A stretch of DNA of 12,095 nt, taken from positions 1-12,095 of the forward strand of contig JAXIHJ010000085.1 in the NCBI GenBank assembly GCA_034189755.1. Reading direction: 5' to 3'. Below the pieces are notes generated by a model. That model was not told the origin of the DNA and made no database searches. It saw only the letters and a list, made by a program, of their open reading frames with translations. The translations under genes and the position numbers were made by a program. Shown in pieces: positions 1-7,480 of this stretch (the stretch's first letter is position 1; every line of letters begins with the position of its first letter). This DNA comes from JAXIHJ01 sp034189755 (lineage in GTDB: Bacteria > Planctomycetota > Phycisphaerae > SM23-33).

Positions 1-1287
1 AAGACCAAGCGCGCCGAGTTTCTCAAGGCTGTCGAAAAACTGTTGGGCGACATCGACAAGAGAGATAACGTCGATCACATGGACGTTAAGCTGGTTCTCA
101 ACAGCGTTCTCGGTGCCTCGGAGCGGACGGTTGAAATACCTATCGAGGTCCTCGCAATGGAGTTTGCCGAAGGCATGTTAGCCGAGTTGGACCGCTTCAG
201 TTCGATGATTTGGCCCAGTTCCGTATCGGACTTTCAGAAGCAGACGATGGGGCACTTCTACGGCGTCGGCATCCAGATTACCAAGAAGCTCGGCGAGCCG
301 CTGAAGGTCGTAACGCCGCTGGCCGATTCGCCCGCCTTCAAGAAAGGCATCAAGACCGGCGACATCATCACCGCCGTGGACGGGCGGCGGACCAACAACC
401 TGAGCCTGAACAGGCTTGTCAGCATAATCACCGGCAAAAAGGGCACGAAGGTTACGCTGACCATTGAGCGGCCTGGCGAGCTGAAGCCGCGTCAGGTTAC
501 TATCGTCCGTGATGAAATTCGCATTCGCACCGTCAAGGGTTGGCAGCGAAAACCCGACGGAAAGTGGGATTACACGCTCGATGCCGAAAACAAAATCGGA
601 TACATCCGCATAACGCAGTTTACGGACCAGACGCGGGGCCGCCTCGTCAAGGCGCTGAGGCAGATTCGCGCCGACGGCCTGTCGTCGCTTGTGCTGGACC
701 TTCGGTTCAACCCCGGCGGGCTGCTGCGGGCATCCACCGGCGTAGCCAACGAATTTCTGCGCGCCGGGCCTATTGTATCGACCCGTGGCCGGCAGACGCG
801 GCGGGCCGAAAAGAAAGCGAATTCCAGCGGCGAGTATCTCGACGGCGACCTGGTTGTGTTGGTCAACGAGCACAGCGCCTCGGCCGCCGAGATCGTCTCC
901 GGCGCCATCAAGGATTGGCGGCGAGGCATTATCGTAGGTGAGCGGACCTTCGGAAAAGGCAGCGTTCAGAATGTCATTCCCATCCATCGCCACAAGGCGT
1001 TTCTGAGGCTGACGACGGCCTACTACTACCTGCCGCACGGCCGGCTGCTGCACCGCCAAAACGGACAGAAAGACTGGGGCGTGGATCCGGACGTCTCCAT
1101 CTCCATTACGCCGCGGCAGATGAAGCGATGGCTTGACATCCGCCGCGAAACCGACCTGATCCAGGACATCGACGCCGAGCAACTCAGCAGTGAGCTGGCC
1201 AAGCAGACCGACGCCGACTTCCAGTTGAACACGGCCCTGCTGCTGCTGAGACTGATGAAGCTCCAGCAAGTCAAGCCGTCGGCCTGA
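1..1287 (+). CDS. C-terminal processing protease, S41 family (5' partial)
   Basis: This is a serine protease of the CtpA/Prc type, which cleaves proteins near their C-termini in the cell envelope. The frame is open from base 1, so the N-terminus, including any signal peptide, lies outside the window. A TTG at 43 is only an internal codon. Counting from that TTG, a PDZ domain spans about residues 70-150 (GVGIQI, then SPAFKKGIKTGDIITAVDG). The protease core follows, with LDLRFNPGG near 223. The S41 catalytic dyad is Ser280 in HSASAAEI and Lys305 in TFGKGSVQ, with Gln309. The Ser-Lys spacing of 25 and Lys-Gln spacing of 4 match known CtpA enzymes, so it should be active. A helical tail of about 70 residues follows. 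The next gene starts 4 bp downstream and is probably co-transcribed. The family call is firm; the substrate is unknown. Confidence 0.93.
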   Translation, partial: KTKRAEFLKAVEKLLGDIDKRDNVDHMDVKLVLNSVLGASERTVEIPIEVLAMEFAEGMLAELDRFSSMIWPSSVSDFQKQTMGHFYGVGIQITKKLGEPLKVVTPLADSPAFKKGIKTGDIITAVDGRRTNNLSLNRLVSIITGKKGTKVTLTIERPGELKPRQVTIVRDEIRIRTVKGWQRKPDGKWDYTLDAENKIGYIRITQFTDQTRGRLVKALRQIRADGLSSLVLDLRFNPGGLLRASTGVANEFLRAGPIVSTRGRQTRRAEKKANSSGEYLDGDLVVLVNEHSASAAEIVSGAIKDWRRGIIVGERTFGKGSVQNVIPIHRHKAFLRLTTAYYYLPHGRLLHRQNGQKDWGVDPDVSISITPRQMKRWLDIRRETDLIQDIDAEQLSSELAKQTDADFQLNTALLLLRLMKLQQVKPSA

Positions 1288-1291
1288 GACC

Positions 1292-2653
1292 ATGAGACGC
1301 CTGGGCACAGCGATTTTATTTTTCCTGTTGGCCGGCTGCGAGCCGTGCGCAAGTGGACTCGGTCACGGCAAGGCCCATCAGCCTCCGTCGCCGGTGCGCG
1401 TTAGGCCTTTTAAGTGCAAAAAGCCCGACGTGGTGCTTTTAGTCACCGGCGGGACAACCGGAATGCTGGAGGTCTGCAATTGCGCCGGGCCTATGCCGGG
1501 CGGGCTGGCCAGGCGCAGCGGGCTTGTGCGAAGTTACCGGGCCGCTTACGAAAATACCTTTCTGCTCGATTCCGGCGACCTGTTCTGGGTTGATCCTGAC
1601 GACGTGCGTAACGACTTCATACTGAAGGGCTACCGTCAGGTTGGCTACGACGCCGTGGTGCTGGGCGACCAGGAGTGGGCCGTGGCGGCGAAGAAGTTTA
1701 GCCGTATGCTTGCCGCCTGCCCGATGAAATACCTTTCGACGACTGTTGCGCCCGCCGACCCCTCGATCCGTCTGCCGATGGAGCGTCTGGTTACGCGGAC
1801 CTGGCCGGGCGTCAAGCTGGCCGTGGTCTCCTGCATCCGGCAAGAGCAGTTCTTGTTCTTCGACGCCAAGAAGCTTGCGGGCCTTTCGTTTTCCCCCCGG
1901 CCGGAGCTGGTGCGCCGAATCGAGGAGCTTAAGGCCGGCGGCTTTCTGGTGGTCGTCGTGGTGCATGGAGACTTCGGCTGCGTTGAAGCCGCCGCCAAAA
2001 CACTCGATGCGGACCTGATAATTCAGGGGCATACGTCGAGAACCGATTCGCGGCTGCGGCTAGTCGCCGGCAAGCCGGTCGTGAAGGTCGGCGGGGCGGA
2101 TACCGTCGGCGCGGTTGCGATGAGGCTTTCGCCGGCCGGCGACATTGTTGAAATTGAATATCGCGCCGAACTGGTCGACCGGCGCTGGCCTATCGACTGG
2201 AGACTGATCCAGACCTATCAGGCCTACGCACACGCAGCCATGCGAAAGGCGCTGGGCGCCAAGCGAAAGGAGGGTCTTGACTACGTGCCCTCCGTCGAGT
2301 GCGGCCGCTGCCACAATGCCCAGTACGACGCCTGGCTGACCGGCCCGCACGCACGGGCATACCGCACGCTGCAAAAGGCCGGGCGCAGCGGCGACCCGAA
2401 TTGCCTGATGTGCCACACCAGCGGCTTCGGAACGGCCGGAGGCTTCTACACGTTTGAAAAGACGCCGAAGCTGGCCGGCGTTAACTGCCAAAACTGCCAC
2501 CGCTTCAACGTACCGGAGCACCAGCAGGCGGGCTTTCGGTTGCCACGCGCCGACGAGAACGTTTGCACCACCTGCCACACGCCCGTAACCGACCCGAAGT
2601 TCAAATCGAGGTTCAAACATCGCATGAACAAGATCCGCTGCCCGCATAAATAG
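1292..2653 (+). CDS. Lipoprotein: metallophosphatase-like domain fused to tetraheme cytochrome c
   Basis: The protein has 453 residues. It opens with a short signal and a lipobox ending LLAG-Cys16, so it is predicted to be exported and lipid-anchored. Residues about 45-290 resemble the 5'-nucleotidase/SoxB-like metallophosphatase fold: a first strand ending VTGGTTG (51-57), then Cys62-x-Cys64, GGLARRSG, LLDSGDLFW, YDAVVLGDQEW, VVVVHGDFG and IQGHTS. The usual first metal motif DxH is replaced by G-T-T, so hydrolase activity is doubtful. Residues about 335-445 carry four haem c sites, at Cys337-His341, Cys371-His375, Cys399-His403 and Cys425-His429, as in cytochrome c554-type domains. This suggests an extracytoplasmic electron carrier or redox enzyme. 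The start lies 4 bp after the protease stop with no clear Shine-Dalgarno, which suggests translational coupling. Cytochrome identity is sure; the role is unknown. Confidence 0.88.
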   Translation: MRRLGTAILFFLLAGCEPCASGLGHGKAHQPPSPVRVRPFKCKKPDVVLLVTGGTTGMLEVCNCAGPMPGGLARRSGLVRSYRAAYENTFLLDSGDLFWVDPDDVRNDFILKGYRQVGYDAVVLGDQEWAVAAKKFSRMLAACPMKYLSTTVAPADPSIRLPMERLVTRTWPGVKLAVVSCIRQEQFLFFDAKKLAGLSFSPRPELVRRIEELKAGGFLVVVVVHGDFGCVEAAAKTLDADLIIQGHTSRTDSRLRLVAGKPVVKVGGADTVGAVAMRLSPAGDIVEIEYRAELVDRRWPIDWRLIQTYQAYAHAAMRKALGAKRKEGLDYVPSVECGRCHNAQYDAWLTGPHARAYRTLQKAGRSGDPNCLMCHTSGFGTAGGFYTFEKTPKLAGVNCQNCHRFNVPEHQQAGFRLPRADENVCTTCHTPVTDPKFKSRFKHRMNKIRCPHK

Positions 2654-2729
2654 CCGGTGGCATCCTGCCGAAGCAGTCGGGCGAACCGCCTGATCCGGTC
2701 GGCCGTTTTTCAGAGTTTTTAGTTTCGAG

Positions 2730-2758
2730 TTGACATGCCTCGAAGATGAGGCTAGCTT
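2730..2758 (+). promoter_or_regulatory. Sigma70-type promoter for aminotransferase-serA
   Basis: A perfect -35 TTGACA (2730-2735) is separated by exactly 17 bases from TAGCTT (2753-2758), a -10 matching the consensus at three positions. Transcription would begin near 2765, giving a leader of about 160 bases before the start codon at 2927. A small inverted repeat, GGTG-T-CACC (2769-2777), sits just past the expected start and could be an operator or part of the RNA fold. Confidence 0.6.
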
Positions 2759-2811
2759 CTCTCGCACTGGTGTCACCGGATCATGAAGCTGAGGGGTTTT
2801 TACGAGTACGA

Positions 2812-2922
2812 GTCCGGCGCCGCCGGAATACAAGAGAGTTCCGCGTCGGGCGGTAACCGTAGGAAGGGCCTGCGGCTCTGCCGGCTTGCACCCGGCGCTT
2901 AACGCCTCGTTTGAAGGAGGCG
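2812..2922 (+). promoter_or_regulatory. Structured 5' leader with Shine-Dalgarno-sequestering hairpin
   Basis: Several stems can be read directly. TCCGGC (2813-2818) pairs with GCCGGA (2822-2827). Near the gene there is a chain of overlapping stems. Stem A is GCCGG (2880-2884) with CCGGC (2892-2896). Stem B is GGCG (2894-2897) with CGCC (2903-2906). Stem C is CGCCTC (2903-2908) with GAGGCG (2917-2922). A and B share bases, and so do B and C. Stem C buries most of the Shine-Dalgarno AAGGAGG (2914-2920). If A forms, C is free to form and translation is blocked; if B forms, the site is open. B is only 4 bp, so the closed form should be the default without a ligand or another factor. This is the usual logic of a translational switch. 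No known riboswitch consensus was recognised. Confidence 0.45.
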
Positions 2923-2926
2923 ACCC

Positions 2927-4060
2927 ATGTTGAAGTCACGCCTTTTTACCCCAGGTCCGACGGACGTTCCGCCGGAGGTATTGAACGAGATGGCCAGGCC
3001 CATCTTCCACCACCGCACCGAGCGGTTCAAGGAGATGTTCAGCAAGGTCAACGAGATGCTGCAAAAGCTGCTGATGACGCGCAACGACGTGTTGACTATC
3101 GCCGGCTCGGGCACTGCCGGTATGGAAGCGGCCATCGCGTCGGCCGTGCCGAGAGACAAGAAGGTGCTCGTTGCCAACGGCGGCAAGTTCGGCGAGCGAT
3201 GGGTCAAGGTTGCCAGGGTCCACGGCCTGGACGTTGACGAAGTAAAGCTGGAATGGGGCTTGGCCCTTCAGCCGGAGACCGTCAGGCAAAAGCTGGCCGG
3301 CGGCGAGTACGGCGCGGTCGTAACGGTGCACAGCGAGACCTCGACGGCGACGGCGTGCGACCTAGAGGCCATCGGCAAGGCAGTAGCCGGGACGGACGCT
3401 ATCCTGATTGCCGACTGCATCACGTCCGCCGGAGCGCTGCCGCTGAAGACGGACGCATGGTGCGTGGATATCGTCGGCGTAGGCAGCCAGAAGGCACTCA
3501 TGCTGCCGCCGGGACTGGCGGTATTGTCGGTCAGCAGGAAGGCCTGGGACGTTGTCGAAAAAACGCCGGCCAGGGGCTTCTATCTGGACCTCAAGGCGTA
3601 TCGCAAGAGCATCGCCAAGAACGACACGCCCTATACGCCGGCGGTAACGCTCATTCGCGGGCTGAAAGTCGCGCTTGAGATGATTCACGCCACCGGCGTC
3701 GAGAAGATATGGTCGCGGACGGCGCTTCTGGCCGGTGCGGCGCGGGCGGCGGCTGAGGCGCTGGGCCTGAAACTACTCAGCCGGCAGCCGAGCAATTCGG
3801 TTACCGGCATCCTGTACCCCGACGGCGTGGACGATAAGTTCCGCAAGGTGCTTCAGTCCAAGTACGGCTGCTCGGTCGCCGGCGGCCAGGAAAACCTCAA
3901 GGGCAAACTGTTCCGCATCTCGCACATGGGCTACGTGGACCCGATCGACACAATCGGCCTTATCGCCGCGATCGAATACACGCTGGCGGATTTGGGCGCG
4001 GATGTAGCCATAGGCGCTGGCGTCGCTGCGGCGGTCAAGGTTCTGAAAGACTGGCAATAG
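2927..4060 (+). CDS. Class V aminotransferase (serine-pyruvate/phosphoserine aminotransferase type)
   Basis: This is a 377-residue PLP enzyme of the serine-pyruvate/alanine-glyoxylate aminotransferase group. It begins with the family's LFTPGPTDVPPEVL motif. The PLP-binding glycine region is GSGTAGMEAA, the cofactor aspartate is Asp163 in IADCITSAGA, and the Schiff-base lysine is Lys189 in GSQKALMLPPG. It is full length. The start is fixed by AAGGAGG at 2914-2920, six bases before ATG. serA follows 10 bases after its stop. Paired with serA and without a classical serC in view, it probably converts 3-phosphohydroxypyruvate to phosphoserine using glutamate, as shown for related archaeal and Hydrogenobacter enzymes. 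A role as serine-glyoxylate or alanine-glyoxylate aminotransferase is the main alternative. Expression is probably set by the structured leader. Confidence 0.92.
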   Translation: MLKSRLFTPGPTDVPPEVLNEMARPIFHHRTERFKEMFSKVNEMLQKLLMTRNDVLTIAGSGTAGMEAAIASAVPRDKKVLVANGGKFGERWVKVARVHGLDVDEVKLEWGLALQPETVRQKLAGGEYGAVVTVHSETSTATACDLEAIGKAVAGTDAILIADCITSAGALPLKTDAWCVDIVGVGSQKALMLPPGLAVLSVSRKAWDVVEKTPARGFYLDLKAYRKSIAKNDTPYTPAVTLIRGLKVALEMIHATGVEKIWSRTALLAGAARAAAEALGLKLLSRQPSNSVTGILYPDGVDDKFRKVLQSKYGCSVAGGQENLKGKLFRISHMGYVDPIDTIGLIAAIEYTLADLGADVAIGAGVAAAVKVLKDWQ

Positions 4061-4070
4061 GAGGCCGACC

Positions 4071-5905
4071 ATGAAAATTCTTATAGCAGACAAACTGAGC
4101 AAAGTCGGCATCGATTGGCTGAAGCAGCAGGATGACGTTGAGGTTGAAGTTAATCCGGGCCTGCCGCCGGAAGAGTTGGCCAAGATAGCCGGCGAGTATG
4201 ACGGGATGATTGTCCGCAGCGGCGCGAAGGTAACCGCCGAGGTGCTCGCCAAGCCCGGCAAGCTGCGCGGCATCGCCCGTGCGGGCGTCGGCGTGGACAA
4301 TATCGACGTGCCCGTGGCTACGGCCAAGGGCGTTATTGTCATGAATACGCCGGGCGGCAACACGCTGTCGACCGCAGAGCTGGCAATGTCGCTCATGCTG
4401 GCGCTTTCTCGAAAGATCGCACCGGCCAATGCGTCGCTGCGGGGCGGCAAGTGGGACCGCAAGGCGTTTCAGGGCACACAACTGGCCGGCAAAACGCTCG
4501 GCGTGGTCGGCATGGGTCGAATCGGCAAGGCCGTCGCCCGGCGGGCGGCGGCGATGGAAATGCGCGTTCTGGGCTACGACCCGTTCTTCGCCGGGCAGGC
4601 GGACCAGGTCGAAATGGTCAAGGACCTGACCGATCTGTGTAAACGGGCCGACTACATTACCGTCCACGTGCCGAAAGGCCCTGAGACGCTGGGAATGATC
4701 GGCGCTGAGCAGTTCGCGGTGATGAAGCCGACGGTCAGGCTTATCAACGCCGCCCGCGGCGGGATAATCGACCCCGATGCCCTGCTGGCCGCGATGAATG
4801 AAGGCAAGGTCGCCGGTGCGGCGCTGGATGTGTACCTGAAAGAGCCGCCCGAAAGCGAGGCCGAGAAGGCCCTGGTGCAGCATCCGAACGTGCTGGCTGT
4901 TCCGCACCTGGGGGCCTCGACCGAAGAAGCGCAGGAGCAGGTCGCACTGGAGGCCGCACAGCAGCTAATCGAGGCGATTCGGGGCGGCGAGGTACGCAAC
5001 GCAATCAACGCGCCGGGCTTCGATAAGGCGCTGCCGCCGCTGCTTCGGCCTTATACCGAACTGGCGATGCGCATGGGCACGATCCTTTCAGCCATCACGC
5101 CGGGAGCGATTGGCCGGGTGGAAGTAATCTACCGCGGCGCAATAGCGGAGATGAACGTCGCGCCGATTACAACGCACCTGCTGGTCGGGCTTATCTCACC
5201 GTACATGGACGTGCCGGTCAACGTTATCAACGCGCCTGTTTTGGCCGAGCAGCGGGGCGTCGAGGTGCAGCAGGTTACGTCGGCCAAGATCAGGGAGTTC
5301 GCCAACCTGATGGAAGTGACGATCCATACCGACAAGATAAAGCGAACCAGCGTCGGTACGATCTTCGGCAATCGTTTTCCGCGCATCATCGCCATCGACG
5401 GCTACCGCGTGGAGATGAAGCCCGAAGGCCACGTGGTGGTGATTATCAACGAAGACCGCCCCGGCGTGCTTGGGCGGTACGGCACGATCTTCGGCAACAA
5501 CGACATCAACATCGCCGACCTGACATTCTCGCGGAAGGTCAAGTCAGGCCTGGCGCTGGTCGGCCTGAACCTCGACCAGGTCCCGTGTGAAAAAGTGATG
5601 AACGAGATACGCCGGCAGGAATTTGTGCGAGACGCATGGTACATGCAACTGCCCGAACTGCCGCCGGAAGAACAGGAAGANNNNNNNNNNNNNNNNNNNN
5701 NNNNNNNNNNNNNNNNNNNNNNNNNNNNNNNNNNNNNNNNNNNNNNNNNNNNNNNNNNNNNNNNNNNNNNNNNNNNNNNNTCGGCCTGAACCTCGACCAG
5801 GTCCCGTGTGAAAAAGTGATGAACGAGATACGCCGGCAGGAATTTGTGCGAGACGCATGGTACATGCAACTGCCCGAACTGCCGCCGGAAGAACAGGAAG
5901 AATAG
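4071..5905 (+). CDS. serA: D-3-phosphoglycerate dehydrogenase, long form with ACT domain (interrupted by assembly gap)
   Basis: This enzyme oxidises 3-phosphoglycerate to 3-phosphohydroxypyruvate with NAD+, the entry step of serine synthesis. The Rossmann motif GMGRIG is at residues 147-152, with Asp170 ending the second strand for NAD. The catalytic residues are Arg229 (AARGGIID), Glu258 (YLKEPPE) and His279 (VPHLGAS). An intervening domain follows, then a C-terminal ACT domain from about residue 455 (VVVIINEDRPGVLGRYG), the usual site of serine feedback. AGGAGG at 4059-4064 overlaps the upstream stop and precedes the ATG. The coding sequence reaches 5680 and is then broken by 100 Ns. Bases 5781-5901 repeat 5560-5680 exactly and end in EEQEE-stop at 5905. 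Collapsing the duplicate gives an intact protein of 537 residues, normal for this class. A straight translation through the Ns is wrong. Confidence 0.96.
5560..5680 (+). repeat. 121-bp duplicate, left copy (end of serA before gap)
   Basis: These 121 bases are identical to 5781-5901 on the other side of the N run. The copy ends exactly where the Ns begin and its partner starts exactly where they end. That is the pattern of two contig ends that overlap but were scaffolded without being merged. Confidence 0.95.
5681..5780. other. Assembly gap (100 Ns)
   Basis: Exactly 100 unknown bases, a conventional placeholder length. Because the flanks duplicate each other, the true gap is probably negative (an overlap of 121 bases). 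In that case every coordinate downstream is inflated by 221. Confidence 0.98.
5781..5901 (+). repeat. 121-bp duplicate, right copy (end of serA after gap)
   Basis: Identical to 5560-5680. Only this copy continues into the real serA stop codon (TAG, 5903-5905) and the following intergenic sequence. It should be merged with the left copy and not read as a second gene fragment. Confidence 0.95.
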
Positions 5906-5940
5906 TCCACAGTCCACGGATTATAGAAAGGGTGGCAAAT

Positions 5941-5960
5941 CGCGGCCCGTACTGGCCGCG
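5941..5960 (+). terminator. GC hairpin after serA, possible terminator
   Basis: CGCGGCC (5941-5947) pairs perfectly with GGCCGCG (5954-5960) around a 6-base loop, 36 bases past the serA stop. Only GGGTTTG follows and there is no U run, so intrinsic termination is uncertain. It may instead protect the 3' end of the transcript. Confidence 0.4.
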
Positions 5961-5984
5961 CGGGTTTGCGCCGGCGTAGGATAA

Positions 5985-6081
5985 ACGAGCCGCCCAGACG
6001 GGCCCGTATGGGCGACCGTGAGGGAGCGGTCATACAGATTGCGATAGTCATATGGACCGCTCCTTTACAGTCGCGGCTCGT
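5985..6081. repeat. Palindromic intergenic repeat, copy 1
   Basis: The left arm at 6012-6031 (GCGACCGTGAGGGAGCGGTC) pairs with the right arm at 6055-6074 (GACCGCTCCTTTACAGTCGC). Of the three changes from perfect complementarity, two become G-U pairs in RNA. An outer arm, ACGAGCCGC (5985-5993), matches GCGGCTCGT (6073-6081). The same arms recur at 12030-12095, and the loops share GTCAT and AGATT. In this copy the left arm is split by about 20 extra bases that include the perfect palindrome ACGGGCCCGT (5998-6007). It lies between serA and the radical SAM gene and codes for nothing credible. It resembles a REP-type or MITE-type dispersed element. No transposase is nearby. Confidence 0.75.
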
Positions 6082-6134
6082 AAGACTCGCATCCGTCAAT
6101 TCAGCCCGGCGGGGCTTGGGAGATTCCGGACAGC

Positions 6135-7421
6135 ATGGCGATGGAATGGATGTGGAAGCCGCTTGTGCGCCGGCTTGCAACCGGCCGGTGGAGCCGGCTG
6201 CGGATGGAGCGTATTCAGCCGCCGCTGCCGTCGAACGGCTTGAAACAGCCCGGCCTGTACCTCCACGTCCCGTTTTGCAGGAACCTCTGCCCGTATTGTC
6301 CCTATCACAAACTGCGGTACGATGACGAGCAGTACGCCGTTTTCGAGAAAGCCGCGCACGAGGAAATCGACCTTTACACGCCTTATCTTCGCGGCGGCCT
6401 GGTAAGCTCGTTATACATCGGCGGGGGCACACCGACGGTGCATCTCGAAGGGCTGCTGCGCCTGACGCGCCACATTCTGTCGAACTTCGACGTGGCGGGC
6501 GGGGTCTGCATCGAGTTGAACCCGGCGGACATGGACGGGCAATGCCTTCAGCGGCTTCGAGAAGCCGGCGTCAGCATGGTGTCGGTGGGCGTCCAATCGA
6601 CGTCGGACCGCTTGCTGAATCTGCTCGGCCGAAACCATGACGGGGCGACGGCGATAGACGCGGTGCGCCGCGCGGTGCGAAGCGGGTTCGAGGCCGTCAA
6701 CGCGGACCTGATGTTCGCGCTGCCGAATCAAACGCCGGCGCAGTGGCGAACCGACCTGCGCCGCGTGCTGGCTGAAGGCGTGGACCAGGTGAGCACGTAT
6801 CCGGTGTTCTCGTTTCCGTATTCGGATTTGGGGGTTCGGCTGGGGCTGGCGTCGGTTCGCCGACCGCCGGAACGCACGCTTCGCGATATGCTGCGATTGA
6901 CGGACGAGCTGGCGGGGCGGCACGGCCTTGAGCGGTGCGCTGTGTGGAGCTGGCTGCGGCCTGCGCGGAACAAGTTCAGCTCGGTCTCGCGGCATCACTA
7001 TATCGGGTTCGGCCCGAGCGCCGCGTCGATGCTCGGTTCCTGCCTTTACGTGAACACGTTTGACGTCGAGCAGTACGCCGCGAGCCTGCCCAGCCGCAGG
7101 CCCGTCGCACTTGCGATGCCGATGGGCCGCCGGATGGAGATGACATACTGGCTCTATTGGCGGCTTTACGAATTGCACGCGGCGGAGCGGGACTTCCAGG
7201 CGGTGTTCGGCCCCGGCGCCTCGTTGCAGCGGACATTCGGCCCGCTGTTGCGAGGCCTTGGGCGGGCGGGCTGGCTTCGGCGGGAACCAGGCGGCTACCG
7301 CGTTACGGAAAGGGGGGCCTACTGGCTGCACCGGTTGCAGAACGCTTTCAATCTCAGCTACATCAACCGCCTGTGGGGGCGATGCCGGCAAACCGCCTGG
7401 CCGGAAGATATGAACCTGTAA
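6135..7421 (+). CDS. Radical SAM protein, HemN/HemW-like
   Basis: This 428-residue protein belongs to the oxygen-independent coproporphyrinogen III oxidase-like radical SAM family. The 4Fe-4S motif is CRNLCPYC (Cys48, Cys52, Cys55), preceded by LYLHVPF. The SAM-binding GGGTPT is at 96-101. The family's VGVQSTSD and FALPNQTPAQW segments follow, and the C-terminal HemN-like domain contains YIGFGPSAAS. The cysteine motif is followed by PYHK, unlike textbook HemN (GCNK) or HemW (DFNS), so true coproporphyrinogen oxidase, haem chaperone or another role cannot be separated by eye. The first 40 residues are a basic extension rich in Trp and Arg. The start is uncertain: ATGs at 6135, 6141 and 6150 compete, and the nearest weak Shine-Dalgarno is GGGAG at about 6118. 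The gene stands alone and converges on ilvD. Confidence 0.87.
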   Translation: MAMEWMWKPLVRRLATGRWSRLRMERIQPPLPSNGLKQPGLYLHVPFCRNLCPYCPYHKLRYDDEQYAVFEKAAHEEIDLYTPYLRGGLVSSLYIGGGTPTVHLEGLLRLTRHILSNFDVAGGVCIELNPADMDGQCLQRLREAGVSMVSVGVQSTSDRLLNLLGRNHDGATAIDAVRRAVRSGFEAVNADLMFALPNQTPAQWRTDLRRVLAEGVDQVSTYPVFSFPYSDLGVRLGLASVRRPPERTLRDMLRLTDELAGRHGLERCAVWSWLRPARNKFSSVSRHHYIGFGPSAASMLGSCLYVNTFDVEQYAASLPSRRPVALAMPMGRRMEMTYWLYWRLYELHAAERDFQAVFGPGASLQRTFGPLLRGLGRAGWLRREPGGYRVTERGAYWLHRLQNAFNLSYINRLWGRCRQTAWPEDMNL

Positions 7422-7424
7422 AAC

Positions 7425-7449
7425 AGACGTCGCCGTTTCGGCGACGTCT
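7425..7449. terminator. Bidirectional terminator-like hairpin between convergent genes
   Basis: AGACGTCGCCG (7425-7435) pairs with CGGCGACGTCT (7439-7449), a perfect 11-bp stem with a TTT loop. It begins 4 bases after the radical SAM stop and ends 31 bases before the ilvD stop, which is where a shared terminator is expected. U runs are absent on both strands. A small direct repeat, GGCTACCGG (7455-7463 and 7469-7477), fills the rest of the gap. Confidence 0.6.
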
Positions 7450-7480
7450 AAACGGGCTACCGGCTCCAGGCTACCGGTTA

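Larger units (their letters stand above)
2654..2926 (+). other. Non-coding leader region of the serine operon
   Basis: No credible gene lies in these 273 bases. Going left to right they hold a T-rich stretch with two T5 runs (2706-2710 and 2716-2720), which may end transcription of the cytochrome gene, although no strong GC stem precedes it. A promoter follows at 2730-2758, then about 160 bases of structured leader, and finally the Shine-Dalgarno of the aminotransferase at 2914-2920. The hairpins are described separately. Confidence 0.6.

Noticed and set aside
178..1308. Long open frame on the minus strand inside the S41 protease gene
   Set aside because: It is a shadow of the plus-strand gene in GC-rich DNA. 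Its translation has no recognisable motifs, while the plus frame has a full PDZ and S41 core.
4035..4907. Minus-strand open frame of 290 codons within serA
   Set aside because: Low-complexity shadow translation; the plus strand encodes clear dehydrogenase motifs.
5966..6325. Small plus-strand frame starting within repeat copy 1
   Set aside because: Arginine-rich shadow overlapping the palindrome and the start of the radical SAM gene, with no ribosome site.
5539..6432. Minus-strand frame running through the Ns and repeat copy 1
   Set aside because: It depends on translating unknown bases and a duplicated segment, so it is not a real gene.
7455..7477. Direct repeat GGCTACCGG as an attachment site or CRISPR remnant
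   Set aside because: There are only two 9-base copies 14 bases apart, with no integrase, cas gene or mobile-element boundary nearby.
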